Positions 1 through 7,490 of a DNA stretch of 28,791 nucleotides are shown in pieces. Location: NCBI GenBank assembly GCA_964490635.1, contig CAZBCK010000004.1, positions 1 through 28,791 of the forward strand. The letters run 5' to 3'. The notes beneath the pieces were generated by a model, which was given only the letters and a program-made list of their open reading frames with translations, did not search any database and was not told the DNA's origin. Made by a program: the position numbers and the translations under genes. Every line of letters begins with the position of its first letter. Within the stretch, counting starts at the first letter, position 1. Origin of the DNA: JAYEHC01 sp964490635 (lineage in GTDB: Bacteria > Patescibacteriota > Minisyncoccia > JAHIHE01 > JAGLIN01).

Positions 1-621
1 TATCTTGAAAAATTATCAAGGAAGATTGAGATTAAGAAGGATATTAAAAAAGGGTTAATGCAGAGGCTTTTGACAGGCAAGGTTCGTTTGGATGGGTTTA
101 GCGGGGAGTGGGAGAGTGTGAAATTTTCTGATTGTATGAGAGTTTTAGGAAAAATAAAGGGAGAAAAAAAGTCCGATTATTTAGAAAAAGGTAAATTTCC
201 AATTATAGATCAATCTCAAAATAAAATTGCAGGTTATTCAAATAGGAATGATTTTGTAAATAAAAATTTTCCTGTAATTATTTTTGGAGATCATACTAGA
301 ATTTTAAAATATATAGACTTTTTATTTATTTTAGGAAATGACGGAACCAAGATTTTAAAAGAAAAGAAAGATAATGATATTAAATATTTGTATTATTATC
401 TTTATTCTATTGATATTCCAAATACTGGGTATAATAGGCACTTTAAATATATCAAAGATTTGAATTTTGAAATCCCAAACCCAAAAGAACAAACCGCTAT
501 CGCAAAAATTCTAACCATGGCAGACGAAGAAATTGAAGCATTGGAAAAAAAGAAAAAGATTGTTGAGAAGCAGAAAAAATATTTATTAAATAATTTAATC
601 ACTGGAAAAATTCGGGTATGA
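1..621 (+). CDS. hsdS: Type I restriction-modification specificity subunit HsdS (C-terminal part)
   Basis: The frame is open from base 1 and ends with TGA, so about 206 residues of a protein that starts outside the window are visible. HsdS recognises the DNA target for the HsdM2S methylase and HsdR2M2S restriction complexes. The visible part starts in the conserved helical spacer (KKDIKKGLMQRLLTGKVRL), continues through one target-recognition domain (roughly residues 30-155), and ends in a second conserved helix with a repeat of the spacer motif (NNLITGKIRV). This pseudo-symmetry of LLTGK and LITGK is typical of HsdS. The first recognition domain, and probably hsdM, lie to the left. The ATG at 58 is internal and not the start. 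Family assignment is firm; the DNA target cannot be read from the sequence. Confidence 0.9.
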   Translation, partial: YLEKLSRKIEIKKDIKKGLMQRLLTGKVRLDGFSGEWESVKFSDCMRVLGKIKGEKKSDYLEKGKFPIIDQSQNKIAGYSNRNDFVNKNFPVIIFGDHTRILKYIDFLFILGNDGTKILKEKKDNDIKYLYYYLYSIDIPNTGYNRHFKYIKDLNFEIPNPKEQTAIAKILTMADEEIEALEKKKKIVEKQKKYLLNNLITGKIRV

Positions 622-652
622 TTTTATTGGATAGTTTTGTGTAAATAATCAC

Positions 653-709
653 GGGATTGCTTCGGCATTCCGTTTCGCTATCGTTTCACTTCATTTCTCG
701 CAATGACAG
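653..709 (-). repeat. Dispersed repeat, TCATTGCGAG family, copy 1
   Basis: Between hsdS and the RhuM-Fic gene. Read on the minus strand it starts TGTCATTGCGAGAA and ends CCGAAGCAATCCC. The same ends occur at 13867-13922 (plus) and 14295-14349 (minus), and all copies are about 55 bp. The middle of each copy differs. This copy has no nuclease gene next to it. Confidence 0.8.
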
Positions 710-742
710 CGAAATCATGAATTTTATAATTTAAATAAAAGT

Positions 743-1747
743 ATGGTAAAAAATAAAAAAGAACAATTTAATAAGGGGGAGATTATTATTTATGAAACTT
801 CCCAAAAAGAAGTTGATTTGAAAGTGCGGTTTGAAAATGAAACATTGTGGCTAGATGCTCATCAAATGGCAAAAGTTTTTGATGTGGACAGAACTGGCGT
901 TGTTAGGCATATAAAAAATATTTACAAAACAGGAGAATTAAGTGAAAATTCAACCTGTGCAAAAATTGCACAGGTTGCCAAAGATGGAAAAACTAGAAAT
1001 ATGGATATATATAATTTAGATATGATTATTTCTGTTGGCTATCGCGTAAATTCACAAAAAGCGACGAAATTTCGTATTTGGGCTACTTCTGTATTGAAAA
1101 AATATTTGTTGCAAGGATATGCTGTAAATCAAAAAAGGCTTGTTGAAAATCAAAAGAAATTTTTGGAATTGCAAGAGATAATAAATTTTTTGTCTGAAAA
1201 AGCTAAAAAGAAAAATTTAGCTGGACAGGAAATTGAGATTTTTGATTTGTTGAAAAATTATTCAAAGTCTTTAACATTGCTTGAAAAATATGACAAAAAT
1301 AAATTAAAAATTAGCAAAGGAATAAAAGGAAAAAGAAAACTTAATTTTGATGATTGTTTAAAAATAATTGAAAAATTGAAGCAAGAATTAACTAAGAAGA
1401 AAGAAGCAAGCGATATTTTCGGTAATATGCGAGATGGAAGTTTTGAAGGGATAATTAAAGGGATTTATCAAACATTTGGCGGACAAGATTTGTACTCAGA
1501 TATGAACGCAAAATCCGCGCATATTCTTTATCTGATAATCAAAGATCATCCGTTCACTGATGGCAACAAAAGAATTGCTTCATTTTTATTTGTCTATTTT
1601 TTAGATTTAAATAATTATTTGTGTCATAAAAATGGAGAAAAAAAGATAAATGACAACGCACTTGTCGCTTTAGCTTTGTTGGTAGCGGAAAGCAAGCCGA
1701 GAGAAAAGGATATAATAATAAAATTAATAATAAATTTAATAAACTAA
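743..1747 (+). CDS. RhuM-Fic fusion protein (virulence RhuM domain plus Fic/Doc domain)
   Basis: 334 residues. The N-terminal ~125 residues match the RhuM family pattern: LWLDAHQMAKVFDVDRTGV, then a VGYRVNS-type segment and FRIWATSVLKKYLLQGY. A charged helical linker (about 125-215) leads to a C-terminal Fic domain with the active-site motif HPFTDGNKR at residues 269-277. Fic enzymes usually AMPylate targets (HPFxxGNGR), whereas Doc (HxFx[D/N][A/G]NKR) phosphorylates EF-Tu. This motif is intermediate, with GNKR rather than GNGR, so the activity cannot be assigned. I saw no clear inhibitory [S/T]xxxE[G/N] helix. The gene sits between hsdS and hsdR, a place where such fusions are known, which suggests a defence-accessory or toxin role. 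It is intact and its stop lies 23 bp before the hsdR start. Confidence 0.88.
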   Translation: MVKNKKEQFNKGEIIIYETSQKEVDLKVRFENETLWLDAHQMAKVFDVDRTGVVRHIKNIYKTGELSENSTCAKIAQVAKDGKTRNMDIYNLDMIISVGYRVNSQKATKFRIWATSVLKKYLLQGYAVNQKRLVENQKKFLELQEIINFLSEKAKKKNLAGQEIEIFDLLKNYSKSLTLLEKYDKNKLKISKGIKGKRKLNFDDCLKIIEKLKQELTKKKEASDIFGNMRDGSFEGIIKGIYQTFGGQDLYSDMNAKSAHILYLIIKDHPFTDGNKRIASFLFVYFLDLNNYLCHKNGEKKINDNALVALALLVAESKPREKDIIIKLIINLIN

Positions 1748-1782
1748 TAATATGGATATAAACTAATAATATGGATATAAAC
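1741..1782 (+). repeat. 19-bp tandem duplication over the Fic stop and hsdR start
   Basis: The unit aaactaataatatggatat occurs at 1741-1759 and 1760-1778, followed by four more matching bases (aaac). Each unit contains an ATG. The first (1752) is followed after four codons by TAA (MDIN, stop), while the second (1771) opens the long hsdR frame. It looks like a recent slippage duplication of the hsdR start region. Confidence 0.9.
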
Positions 1783-4700
1783 AAATTAAATTTTGATGAA
1801 ACAAAACAATCACAGCTACCGTTTGTGGAGTTTTTGGTGAATATGGGTTATCGGTATATTTCGGCTGGCGATGTCTTGTCGGAACGAGGCGGAGATACAG
1901 GTAAATTTATTTTGCGAGGGACGGCTATGAGAAAATTAGCCGAGATCAATGAATATGAGTATAATGGTGAAGCGCATAAATTTGGCGATAAAGATGTTGC
2001 GGAAGCGGTGGATGAATTGGAGAATATTCAATTTGAAGGATTGATTGATACTTCGCGAAAAATTTATTCTATGATTATGCCAACATCTGGCGGTAAAACA
2101 ATTAAAGTTTTTCATAATAACAAAAACATATCTAAAAACTTTAGATTTATTGATTTTAAAAATCCCGAGAATAATGATTTTGCCGTGACAGTTGAATTTG
2201 AAGCGATGGGTAAAAAAGGCATCAGACCTGATATTGCGGTTTTTGTAAATGGAATACCGTTTGCAATAATAGAAAATAAAAAAGCGTCTGAGTCGGTGGA
2301 AAAAGCTTTGAGCCAAATGAACAGAAATCAAGGAGCGGATTATTGCCCGAAACTTTTTGTCTATCCGCAACTTTTGGTTGGCGCGAATAAAGAAGAATTG
2401 AAATATGGTACGACAGGCACGCCGAATAAATTTTATTCTAGTTGGAGAGAAAAGGGGATTGATGAAGAAAAAATGAATGATAAAGCAAAAGAGATTATTA
2501 ACAAGAAAATTGATGATAAAATTTATCAGCAAATTTTAAATGATTTAAATGGAGCTACTTTTGGGCATCAGCAACAACTTGATCGTTTGCCGACTGCGCA
2601 GGATTTATCGGTGATGGTTATGTTTGATAAAAGCAGATTACTTGATTTGACTAAAAATCATATTCTTTACGATGCCGGAATAAAAAAGATAATGCGTTAT
2701 CAGCAATACTTTGCCGTTCAAAAAATATTAAAAAGAATTGAACAAAAAGAAGAAAGAAAAAAAGGAATCAAAAGAAAGGGCGGGATAGTTTGGCACACGC
2801 AAGGATCTGGAAAATCTTTGACGATGGTTATGTTTGTTAAATCTTTGATTGAAAATCCAGACATTATTAATCCAAGAATATTGATAGTAACTGATCGGAG
2901 AGATTTAGACAGGCAAATTAAAACAACTTTTCAAAATAGCGGGCTTAAAAAAGATGTTGTTCAGGCAAAAAGCGGAGAGCATTTGCTTGATTTAATCCGT
3001 GATAAAGATTTGCGAGTTATAACAACTTTAGTGCATAAATTTCAAACAGCTGGCAAGAAGAAAACTAACTTGGAAGATTTGGATGAAAATATTTTTGTTT
3101 TGATTGACGAAGTGCAAAGATCTCAATATGGAATGGCTAATTTAGAGATGAATAAAATTATTCCCAACGCTTGTTATATTGGGTTCACTGGGACGCCTTT
3201 ATTAAAAGACAATAAATCAACGCATAAGTTTGGTTCGTTTATTGATAAATATACAATTGATGACGCGCTGGATGATGAAATTATTTTACCTCTTGTTTAT
3301 GAAGGTCGTTTTGTTGATTTAAAACAAGACAGAAAAGAAATAGATAGGCAAGTTGATAGATTAATGAAAGGCTTAAACAAAAAACAGCCAAAAAATAATA
3401 TTGAAAAAAAGATTATAGAAGACAATCCGCATAGAATAGTTGAAATTGCTTATGATATTGAAAAGCATTATCTGAAAACTTTTGCGGGAACAGGACTTAA
3501 GGGACAAATAGTTGCTCCGTCAAAATTTTCCGCAATGATGTTTCAAAAATATTTTGCGGATAATGGAAAGATAAATACGGCTTTGGTTATTTCTGATGAA
3601 AATGGAATTATTGATGACAAAGATGAGCGAAAAAAAGAAGTAGAAGGATATTTAAAAAATATCAAAGAAAAATATCAAAGTTTGCTTTCTTATGAAAAAA
3701 CCGTTATTGAAAGTTTTGTACATAATGATGAAGGAATAGAAATTTTGATTGTAGTTGATAAACTTTTAACTGGTTTTGACGCTCCGAGAAATACAGTTTT
3801 ATATCTATCAAAAGAATTGCGTGATCATAATTTATTACAGGCGATTGCCAGAGTTAATCGTTTGTATAATAATAATATTTTGCCAAAAACCTGCGGGTAT
3901 ATTATTGATTATTCAGAAAATGCTCAGAATTTAAAAACGGCGATGCAATTGTTTGGCAATTACGATAAGGAAGATGTAAAAAACGCTTTGATTGATGTTA
4001 AGGAAAAAATTAATGATCTGGAATCTGATTATAGCGAGCTGTATGAAATTTTTAAATCAGTTGAGAATGATGATGAGGCGTATATTCAACAATTGGAAAG
4101 TAAACCCTTGCGTGATGAATTTTATTATAACTTAAATAAATTTTTAAAGAGTTTTAATGAATGTATGGTCTTGCAAGATTTTGCGCATGAGTTTTCGCAT
4201 CTAGATACTTATAGAAAAGAGTTAAAAAAGTTTATGGAGCTTAGGAAGGTGGTTAGCGTTCGTTACGCTGATCGTGTTGATTTTAATCAATACAAACAAG
4301 CGTTGATTAAAATAATGGATAATAATATCAAAGCCGAAGAAGCTGAACTTTTGACAAAGCAAATTACTATTACAGACAGAGAAGCTTTTGATAAGGTTAT
4401 CGCGGAAATGGGGTCGGATAGTTCCAAGGCAGAAGCAATTGCCATGCAAATCAATAAAACAATAGAGGAGCAAGCTGAAAAAGATCCGGTTTTCTATAAA
4501 AAATTTTCTGATAAAATAAATGAAATATTGCAAAAAATGAGAGAAAAGAAAATAGCTGACATTGAAGCGTTAAAACAGATGAAGTTGATTGATGATGAAG
4601 TGAGTAATAAAAAAGATGATGAAATACCTGAAAAAATAAAAAATATAAAATGCGCTGATATTTTTTATAGAAATTTGCGAGATGAATTTACTGCTTGTAA

Positions 4701-4938
4701 TATTGATGACGAGAAATTTCAAGAAATAATTCTTGAATTGTTTGCTGTTTTAAAAAAAGAAGCGATTGTTGATTGGTATAGAAATAGCGAGGTTAAGAGA
4801 GTGATTTATAATAAATTGGATGATTATCTTTATGATGAAATTGTTATGAAGCAAAATATTAAACTATCAAATGATGAGATAAAAAATATTGTTAGCAAGA
4901 CTATCAAGTTGGCAACAGAAAATTATTCAATTATATAA
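1771..4938 (+). CDS. hsdR: Type I restriction enzyme motor/endonuclease subunit HsdR
   Basis: 1055 residues, full length for the family. HsdR supplies ATP-driven DNA translocation and cleavage to the HsdR2M2S complex. The nuclease core is visible as D154 (GIRPDIAVF) with E168-x-K170 (IIENKK). Helicase motifs follow: Walker A TQGSGKS around 343-349, DEVQRS from 446 (in place of DEAH-R), GFTGTP around 471-476, and QAIARVNR around 690. A helical C-terminal region that should contact HsdM fills about residues 750-1055. The start at 1771 is the second of two duplicated ATGs; the first gives only a four-residue peptide. No frameshift or missing catalytic residue was seen, so the subunit looks functional. 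The operon order is hsdS, rhuM-fic, hsdR, ygjP-like. Confidence 0.95.
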   Translation: MDINKLNFDETKQSQLPFVEFLVNMGYRYISAGDVLSERGGDTGKFILRGTAMRKLAEINEYEYNGEAHKFGDKDVAEAVDELENIQFEGLIDTSRKIYSMIMPTSGGKTIKVFHNNKNISKNFRFIDFKNPENNDFAVTVEFEAMGKKGIRPDIAVFVNGIPFAIIENKKASESVEKALSQMNRNQGADYCPKLFVYPQLLVGANKEELKYGTTGTPNKFYSSWREKGIDEEKMNDKAKEIINKKIDDKIYQQILNDLNGATFGHQQQLDRLPTAQDLSVMVMFDKSRLLDLTKNHILYDAGIKKIMRYQQYFAVQKILKRIEQKEERKKGIKRKGGIVWHTQGSGKSLTMVMFVKSLIENPDIINPRILIVTDRRDLDRQIKTTFQNSGLKKDVVQAKSGEHLLDLIRDKDLRVITTLVHKFQTAGKKKTNLEDLDENIFVLIDEVQRSQYGMANLEMNKIIPNACYIGFTGTPLLKDNKSTHKFGSFIDKYTIDDALDDEIILPLVYEGRFVDLKQDRKEIDRQVDRLMKGLNKKQPKNNIEKKIIEDNPHRIVEIAYDIEKHYLKTFAGTGLKGQIVAPSKFSAMMFQKYFADNGKINTALVISDENGIIDDKDERKKEVEGYLKNIKEKYQSLLSYEKTVIESFVHNDEGIEILIVVDKLLTGFDAPRNTVLYLSKELRDHNLLQAIARVNRLYNNNILPKTCGYIIDYSENAQNLKTAMQLFGNYDKEDVKNALIDVKEKINDLESDYSELYEIFKSVENDDEAYIQQLESKPLRDEFYYNLNKFLKSFNECMVLQDFAHEFSHLDTYRKELKKFMELRKVVSVRYADRVDFNQYKQALIKIMDNNIKAEEAELLTKQITITDREAFDKVIAEMGSDSSKAEAIAMQINKTIEEQAEKDPVFYKKFSDKINEILQKMREKKIADIEALKQMKLIDDEVSNKKDDEIPEKIKNIKCADIFYRNLRDEFTACNIDDEKFQEIILELFAVLKKEAIVDWYRNSEVKRVIYNKLDDYLYDEIVMKQNIKLSNDEIKNIVSKTIKLATENYSII

Positions 4939-4940
4939 AT

Positions 4941-5060
4941 AGTTTCTATTAAAAGAGTAACTTGTGAAGGTGACAGTCACCTCAAAGCTAGAAGAATAAA
5001 ATTATAGTTTATTTCGTAGGTGACTGTCACCGAGAAACTTTTACTATTTTAATAAAAACT
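4941..5060. repeat. ~120-bp imperfect palindrome with two GGTGAC(A/T)GTCACC cores
   Basis: This fills the gap between hsdR and the next gene. Outer arms 4941-4960 (agtttctattaaaagagtaa) and 5041-5060 (ttactattttaataaaaact) pair with only two mismatches. Inside them are 4969-4981 (ggtgacagtcacc) and 5019-5031 (ggtgactgtcacc). Each of these is itself a palindrome with a single central base, and they are reverse complements of each other. The centre (about 4993-5014) also has ataaa/tttat symmetry. The whole can fold into one long cruciform or into two small hairpins. The 9-mer tatataaat occurs at 4932-4940 and 5070-5078, but in such AT-rich DNA this is weak evidence for a target duplication. It resembles a MITE or REP-pair unit. 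Confidence 0.8.
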
Positions 5061-5078
5061 AAGTAAGGATATATAAAT

Positions 5079-5786
5079 ATGAAAAAACAAATATTTACTT
5101 ATGGAAATTATTCTTATGAATATTTTCTAATTAAACAGTCGCGTAAAACTGTTAGTTTAATTGTTCAGCCGAATTTAAAAATAATATTTAAATGTCCGAT
5201 TGATTATAGCCAGGAAAAAATAGATAAATTTTTGAGAAGAAAGTGGATTTGGTTGAAAAAACAGATTGCGTATTTTAAAAAATATGAGAAGAAAACAAAA
5301 ACGAAAAAATATATTTCAGGGGAAAGTTTTTTATATCTGGGCAAGCAATATAAATTGGTGATTAAAAAAGAAAAAGAAGATAAAGTTAGTTTGAAGTATG
5401 GAAGATTATTATTATGGACAACTAAAAGTATTTCCAATAAAAAATATAACAAGAAGATATTACAAAATTGGTATTCCGAAAGGATGGAAAAGATTTTTAG
5501 AGAAGAATATGAAAAAATGTTTCAAAATTTTAATTATGATTTTAAACCACAATTGGTTACAAGGGAAATGAGTAAAAGGTGGGGGAGCTTCTTGAATAAT
5601 AGAAAAATAATATTAAACCCAAAACTCATTCAAGCGTCAAAAGAATGCATTGGCTATGTAATTACTCATGAGTTGTGTCATCTGAAACACAGAAATCATG
5701 ATACAAAATTTTACAAAGCTCTAAAAAATAAAATTTCCAATTGGGAAGAAGTTAAAGAGAAATTGGAACTGAGGTTTTTAAATTAA
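5079..5786 (+). CDS. YgjP-type (DUF45) zinc metallopeptidase-like protein
   Basis: 235 residues. The zinc-binding motif THELCHLKHRNH gives H197-E198-xx-H201, with H207 as the likely third ligand, as in the YgjP/WLM/SprT-like group. N-terminal strands (YEYFLIKQSRKTVSLIV) and the stretch REMSKRWGSF before the active site also fit this family, where W-G-S precedes the HExxH helix. Such genes are often found next to type I restriction loci, and this one follows hsdR on the same strand, separated by the palindromic element. A weak SD (taagga) lies before the ATG. The substrate is unknown. It is probably cytoplasmic, as no signal peptide is visible. Confidence 0.85.
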   Translation: MKKQIFTYGNYSYEYFLIKQSRKTVSLIVQPNLKIIFKCPIDYSQEKIDKFLRRKWIWLKKQIAYFKKYEKKTKTKKYISGESFLYLGKQYKLVIKKEKEDKVSLKYGRLLLWTTKSISNKKYNKKILQNWYSERMEKIFREEYEKMFQNFNYDFKPQLVTREMSKRWGSFLNNRKIILNPKLIQASKECIGYVITHELCHLKHRNHDTKFYKALKNKISNWEEVKEKLELRFLN

Positions 5787-5795
5787 TTAATCATT

Positions 5796-6076
5796 ATGTC
5801 TGGTCTATTAACATTATTACCTCCAGCCATTATTATGTCTATATCAGCTTTTCTGATTTATTTATTTGGTAAAGTAACAACTGATCATATACCATTTGCT
5901 ATAGTCATTTAGATCCAGAGACACAGGAGCATTTTTTTGCTAAAGAAAAAACTAGGAGATCAGAGATTTTTGTTAAAAAAGACAAGACCAAAGAGGAGCA
6001 GGAAATGAAGGGCAGCACATCCGATAAAATTGGCAATGGAAGTCTGACAATAGCAAGCACTAAAAAAATAATATAA
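5796..6076 (+). pseudogene. Small membrane-anchored protein gene broken by a frameshift
   Basis: From ATG 5796 the frame encodes 38 residues with one hydrophobic segment (LPPAIIMSISAFLIYLFG) and stops at TAG 5910-5912. A different frame, open from about 5885, continues with a hydrophilic, charged sequence (SHLDPETQEHFFAKEKTRR and on to TIASTKKII) until TAA 6074-6076. Joining them gives a ~93-residue protein with one transmembrane helix and a charged tail. The shift lies between 5885 and 5912. I do not recognise the family. It could be a real pseudogene, two unrelated small ORFs, or a sequencing error. Confidence 0.45.
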
Positions 6077-6091
6077 TATAATATAAATAAT

Positions 6092-6349
6092 ATGTACTAT
6101 CTCTATATCCTGGAATGTGCTGACGAGACTTTATATACCGGTATTACTGTCAATTTGGAACGGCGGATCAGTGAACATAATTCTTCTCATCTTGGCGCAA
6201 AATATACCAAGTCGCGAAGACCGGTTAAATTAATGTATTTCAAAAAATTTTGTAATCGGTCAGCGGTTTCAAAAGAAGAAGCCAGAATTAAATTATTATC
6301 CAGAAAAGAAAAATTGGAGATAATAAAAATTTATCACAAAAAAACTTGA
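6092..6349 (+). CDS. GIY-YIG nuclease domain protein (UPF0213-like)
   Basis: 85 residues, the usual size of single-domain GIY-YIG proteins (YhbQ/UPF0213 type). The N-terminus MYYLYILECADETLYTGIT contains the paired motif (LYI...LYTGIT). The arginine helix (VNLERRISEHN) and the later EEARIKLLSRKEKLEII segment also fit. The function of these stand-alone proteins is poorly known; they are assumed to be DNA or RNA nucleases. There is no SD. The stop codon lies inside the hairpin of the following terminator. Unlike the copy at 13954, this gene has intact motifs. Confidence 0.9.
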   Translation: MYYLYILECADETLYTGITVNLERRISEHNSSHLGAKYTKSRRPVKLMYFKKFCNRSAVSKEEARIKLLSRKEKLEIIKIYHKKT

Positions 6350-6367
6350 GTCAGACTCAAGTTTTTT
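6338..6367. terminator. Bidirectional intrinsic terminator
   Basis: Seven A residues, a stem CTTGAGT / ACTCAAG with loop CAG (6345-6361), then six T residues. The symmetry lets it end transcription from the GIY-YIG gene on the plus strand and from the convergent DUF1508 gene on the minus strand. Confidence 0.85.
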
Positions 6368-6392
6368 AGATTGTATAGACATTTTTCCGGGA

Positions 6393-6725
6393 CTATTCTT
6401 CTATTTCTGCTACTTCTGCTTCAGGTGCATTTTTCTTAACAGATGCAATTCCATTTTCCATTCCGGAAGATACTTCATACATTTCACTTTTTCCAATAAT
6501 TTCTTTGTTTTCAGCTAATAGGCTGAAATAGAGTTTTCCGTTGGAAGATTTTTTGCGCTCATATTGTTCATCTGATAGCGCATTATTTTTTACTGAATCA
6601 ATTCCGTCCTGACAAGCAGATTTGGTGGTATATCCTTCGCTTGAAAGGATTATCTCGCCGTTGCCAGCTTTCAAACGAAAATAATAATTTTCGTCTTTGC
6701 CTTGATAAATCTCGAATTTTGCCAT
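6393..6725 (-). CDS. DUF1508 (YegP/UPF0339) family protein
   Basis: 110 residues made of two tandem DUF1508 repeats. The first starts FEIYQGKDENYYFRLKAGNG and ends GIDSVKNNA; the second runs from YERKKSSNGKLYFSLLAENK to GIASVKKNA. A short acidic tail (PEAEVAEIEE) follows. The two-repeat form of about 110 residues is standard. The fold is a small beta-rich domain of unknown function. The gene is alone on the minus strand between a good promoter (6822-6850) and a bidirectional terminator, so it is a single-gene unit. Confidence 0.92.
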   Translation of the reverse strand: MAKFEIYQGKDENYYFRLKAGNGEIILSSEGYTTKSACQDGIDSVKNNALSDEQYERKKSSNGKLYFSLLAENKEIIGKSEMYEVSSGMENGIASVKKNAPEAEVAEIEE

Positions 6726-6821
6726 ATATTTATTTTTAAAAAATTAATTAATTTGGAATCTATATATTTGAAATATTGAACGAATAAAATATCATTTCAC
6801 CATTACTCTTTCTATAAATTA

Positions 6822-6850
6822 ATTATAGCATACTTATGTTTTTCAGACAA
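6822..6850 (-). promoter_or_regulatory. Sigma70-type promoter for the DUF1508 gene
   Basis: On the minus strand, TTGTCT (6845-6850), a 17-bp spacer, then TATAAT (6822-6827), preceded by TATGC, which resembles an extended -10. The expected transcript has a leader of about 90 nt before the ATG at 6725. Confidence 0.7.
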
Positions 6851-6942
6851 TACATACACAAGGAACTATTGAAAAATATGCAAAAAATTTAAAATGGAAA
6901 TTATGATTAAATAATATTAGGACTTTTTCACTTTTCCTGCCC

Positions 6943-6973
6943 CGTCGCAGTCTCTCAGCAGAGAATTGCGACG
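6943..6973. repeat. Dispersed palindromic repeat, GTCTCTCAGCAGAG family, copy 1
   Basis: Arms CGTCGCA and TGCGACG enclose TCTCT-cagc-AGAGA. The core GTCTCTCAGCAGAG recurs, in reverse orientation, at 26886-26914, and a diverged copy is at 11529-11560. Confidence 0.75.
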
Positions 6974-7341
6974 AGAAAACGCGCAATCCGTTGCAGAAAA
7001 AGCTATAAAAGACTCTACAATCCCGAGTTTTTGGGAATTATAGAGCCAATAAATAATATAGGAATAAATAAATTTGGTGATGCAAATAATTTATCAATAC
7101 AAAACAACCGCTAGCATTAGCAATTGTTTTTTTGTTGGGGTGGCGTAGTGGAGAGTATCAGAACTGTATTTGAGAAAATGGACAAGTATGTTTATATTCC
7201 TGATCTGAGATAATAATTGTTTTACTCACCAGTGCTACTCGCTGTATATTCAAAAAACAGAAAAATCAGTCTTTTTCTAAAGAATAATTTATGGTATGAT
7301 ATGAATATAATCGTTGTTAATTTTAAATAAATTCTTACGCG

Positions 7342-7365
7342 GGAACGGATTTGTAATCCGTTTCC
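7342..7365. repeat. Hairpin with AACGGATT / AATCCGTT arms
   Basis: GGAACGGATT, loop TGT, AATCCGTTTCC: a near-perfect 10-bp stem with one extra T in the right arm. It lies about 150 bp before the degraded insertion element. No T-run follows. Confidence 0.6.
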
Positions 7366-7422
7366 AGTGTTTTGAAAATAATAAGATTTGTATTGTTTAT
7401 AAAGTTTTGTGATAAAAATAAA

Positions 7423-7447
7423 GAGAACTGTTTACAAAACAGTTCTC
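7423..7447. repeat. Perfect 11-bp hairpin GAGAACTGTTT-aca-AAACAGTTCTC
   Basis: A perfect stem with a three-base loop. It ends about 43 bp before the left end of the insertion element. No T-run follows, so it is not a standard terminator. Like the previous hairpin it has a TTT/AAA-flanked three-base loop. Confidence 0.75.
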
Positions 7448-7490
7448 GCAGTAGGATAATAATTTAAATTAATGCTGTAGATAAAAAAAC

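Larger units (their letters stand above)
6851..7490. other. Gene-free stretch with hairpins
   Basis: I see no convincing gene here on either strand. It holds four hairpins, at 6943-6973, 7013-7045 (ctcta/tagag arms), 7342-7365 and 7423-7447. Short AT-rich stretches such as tatgatatgaatataat near 7294-7310 could serve as promoters but lead to no gene. Confidence 0.6.

Noticed and set aside
4932..5078. tatataaat target-site duplication around the palindromic element
   Set aside because: The right copy is 10 bp away from the outer arm and AT-rich 9-mers are common here.
7135..7215. tRNA-like start (ggggtggcgtagtgg) in the gene-free stretch
   Set aside because: No anticodon arm or T-arm follows that would complete a tRNA fold, and the acceptor end is not paired.
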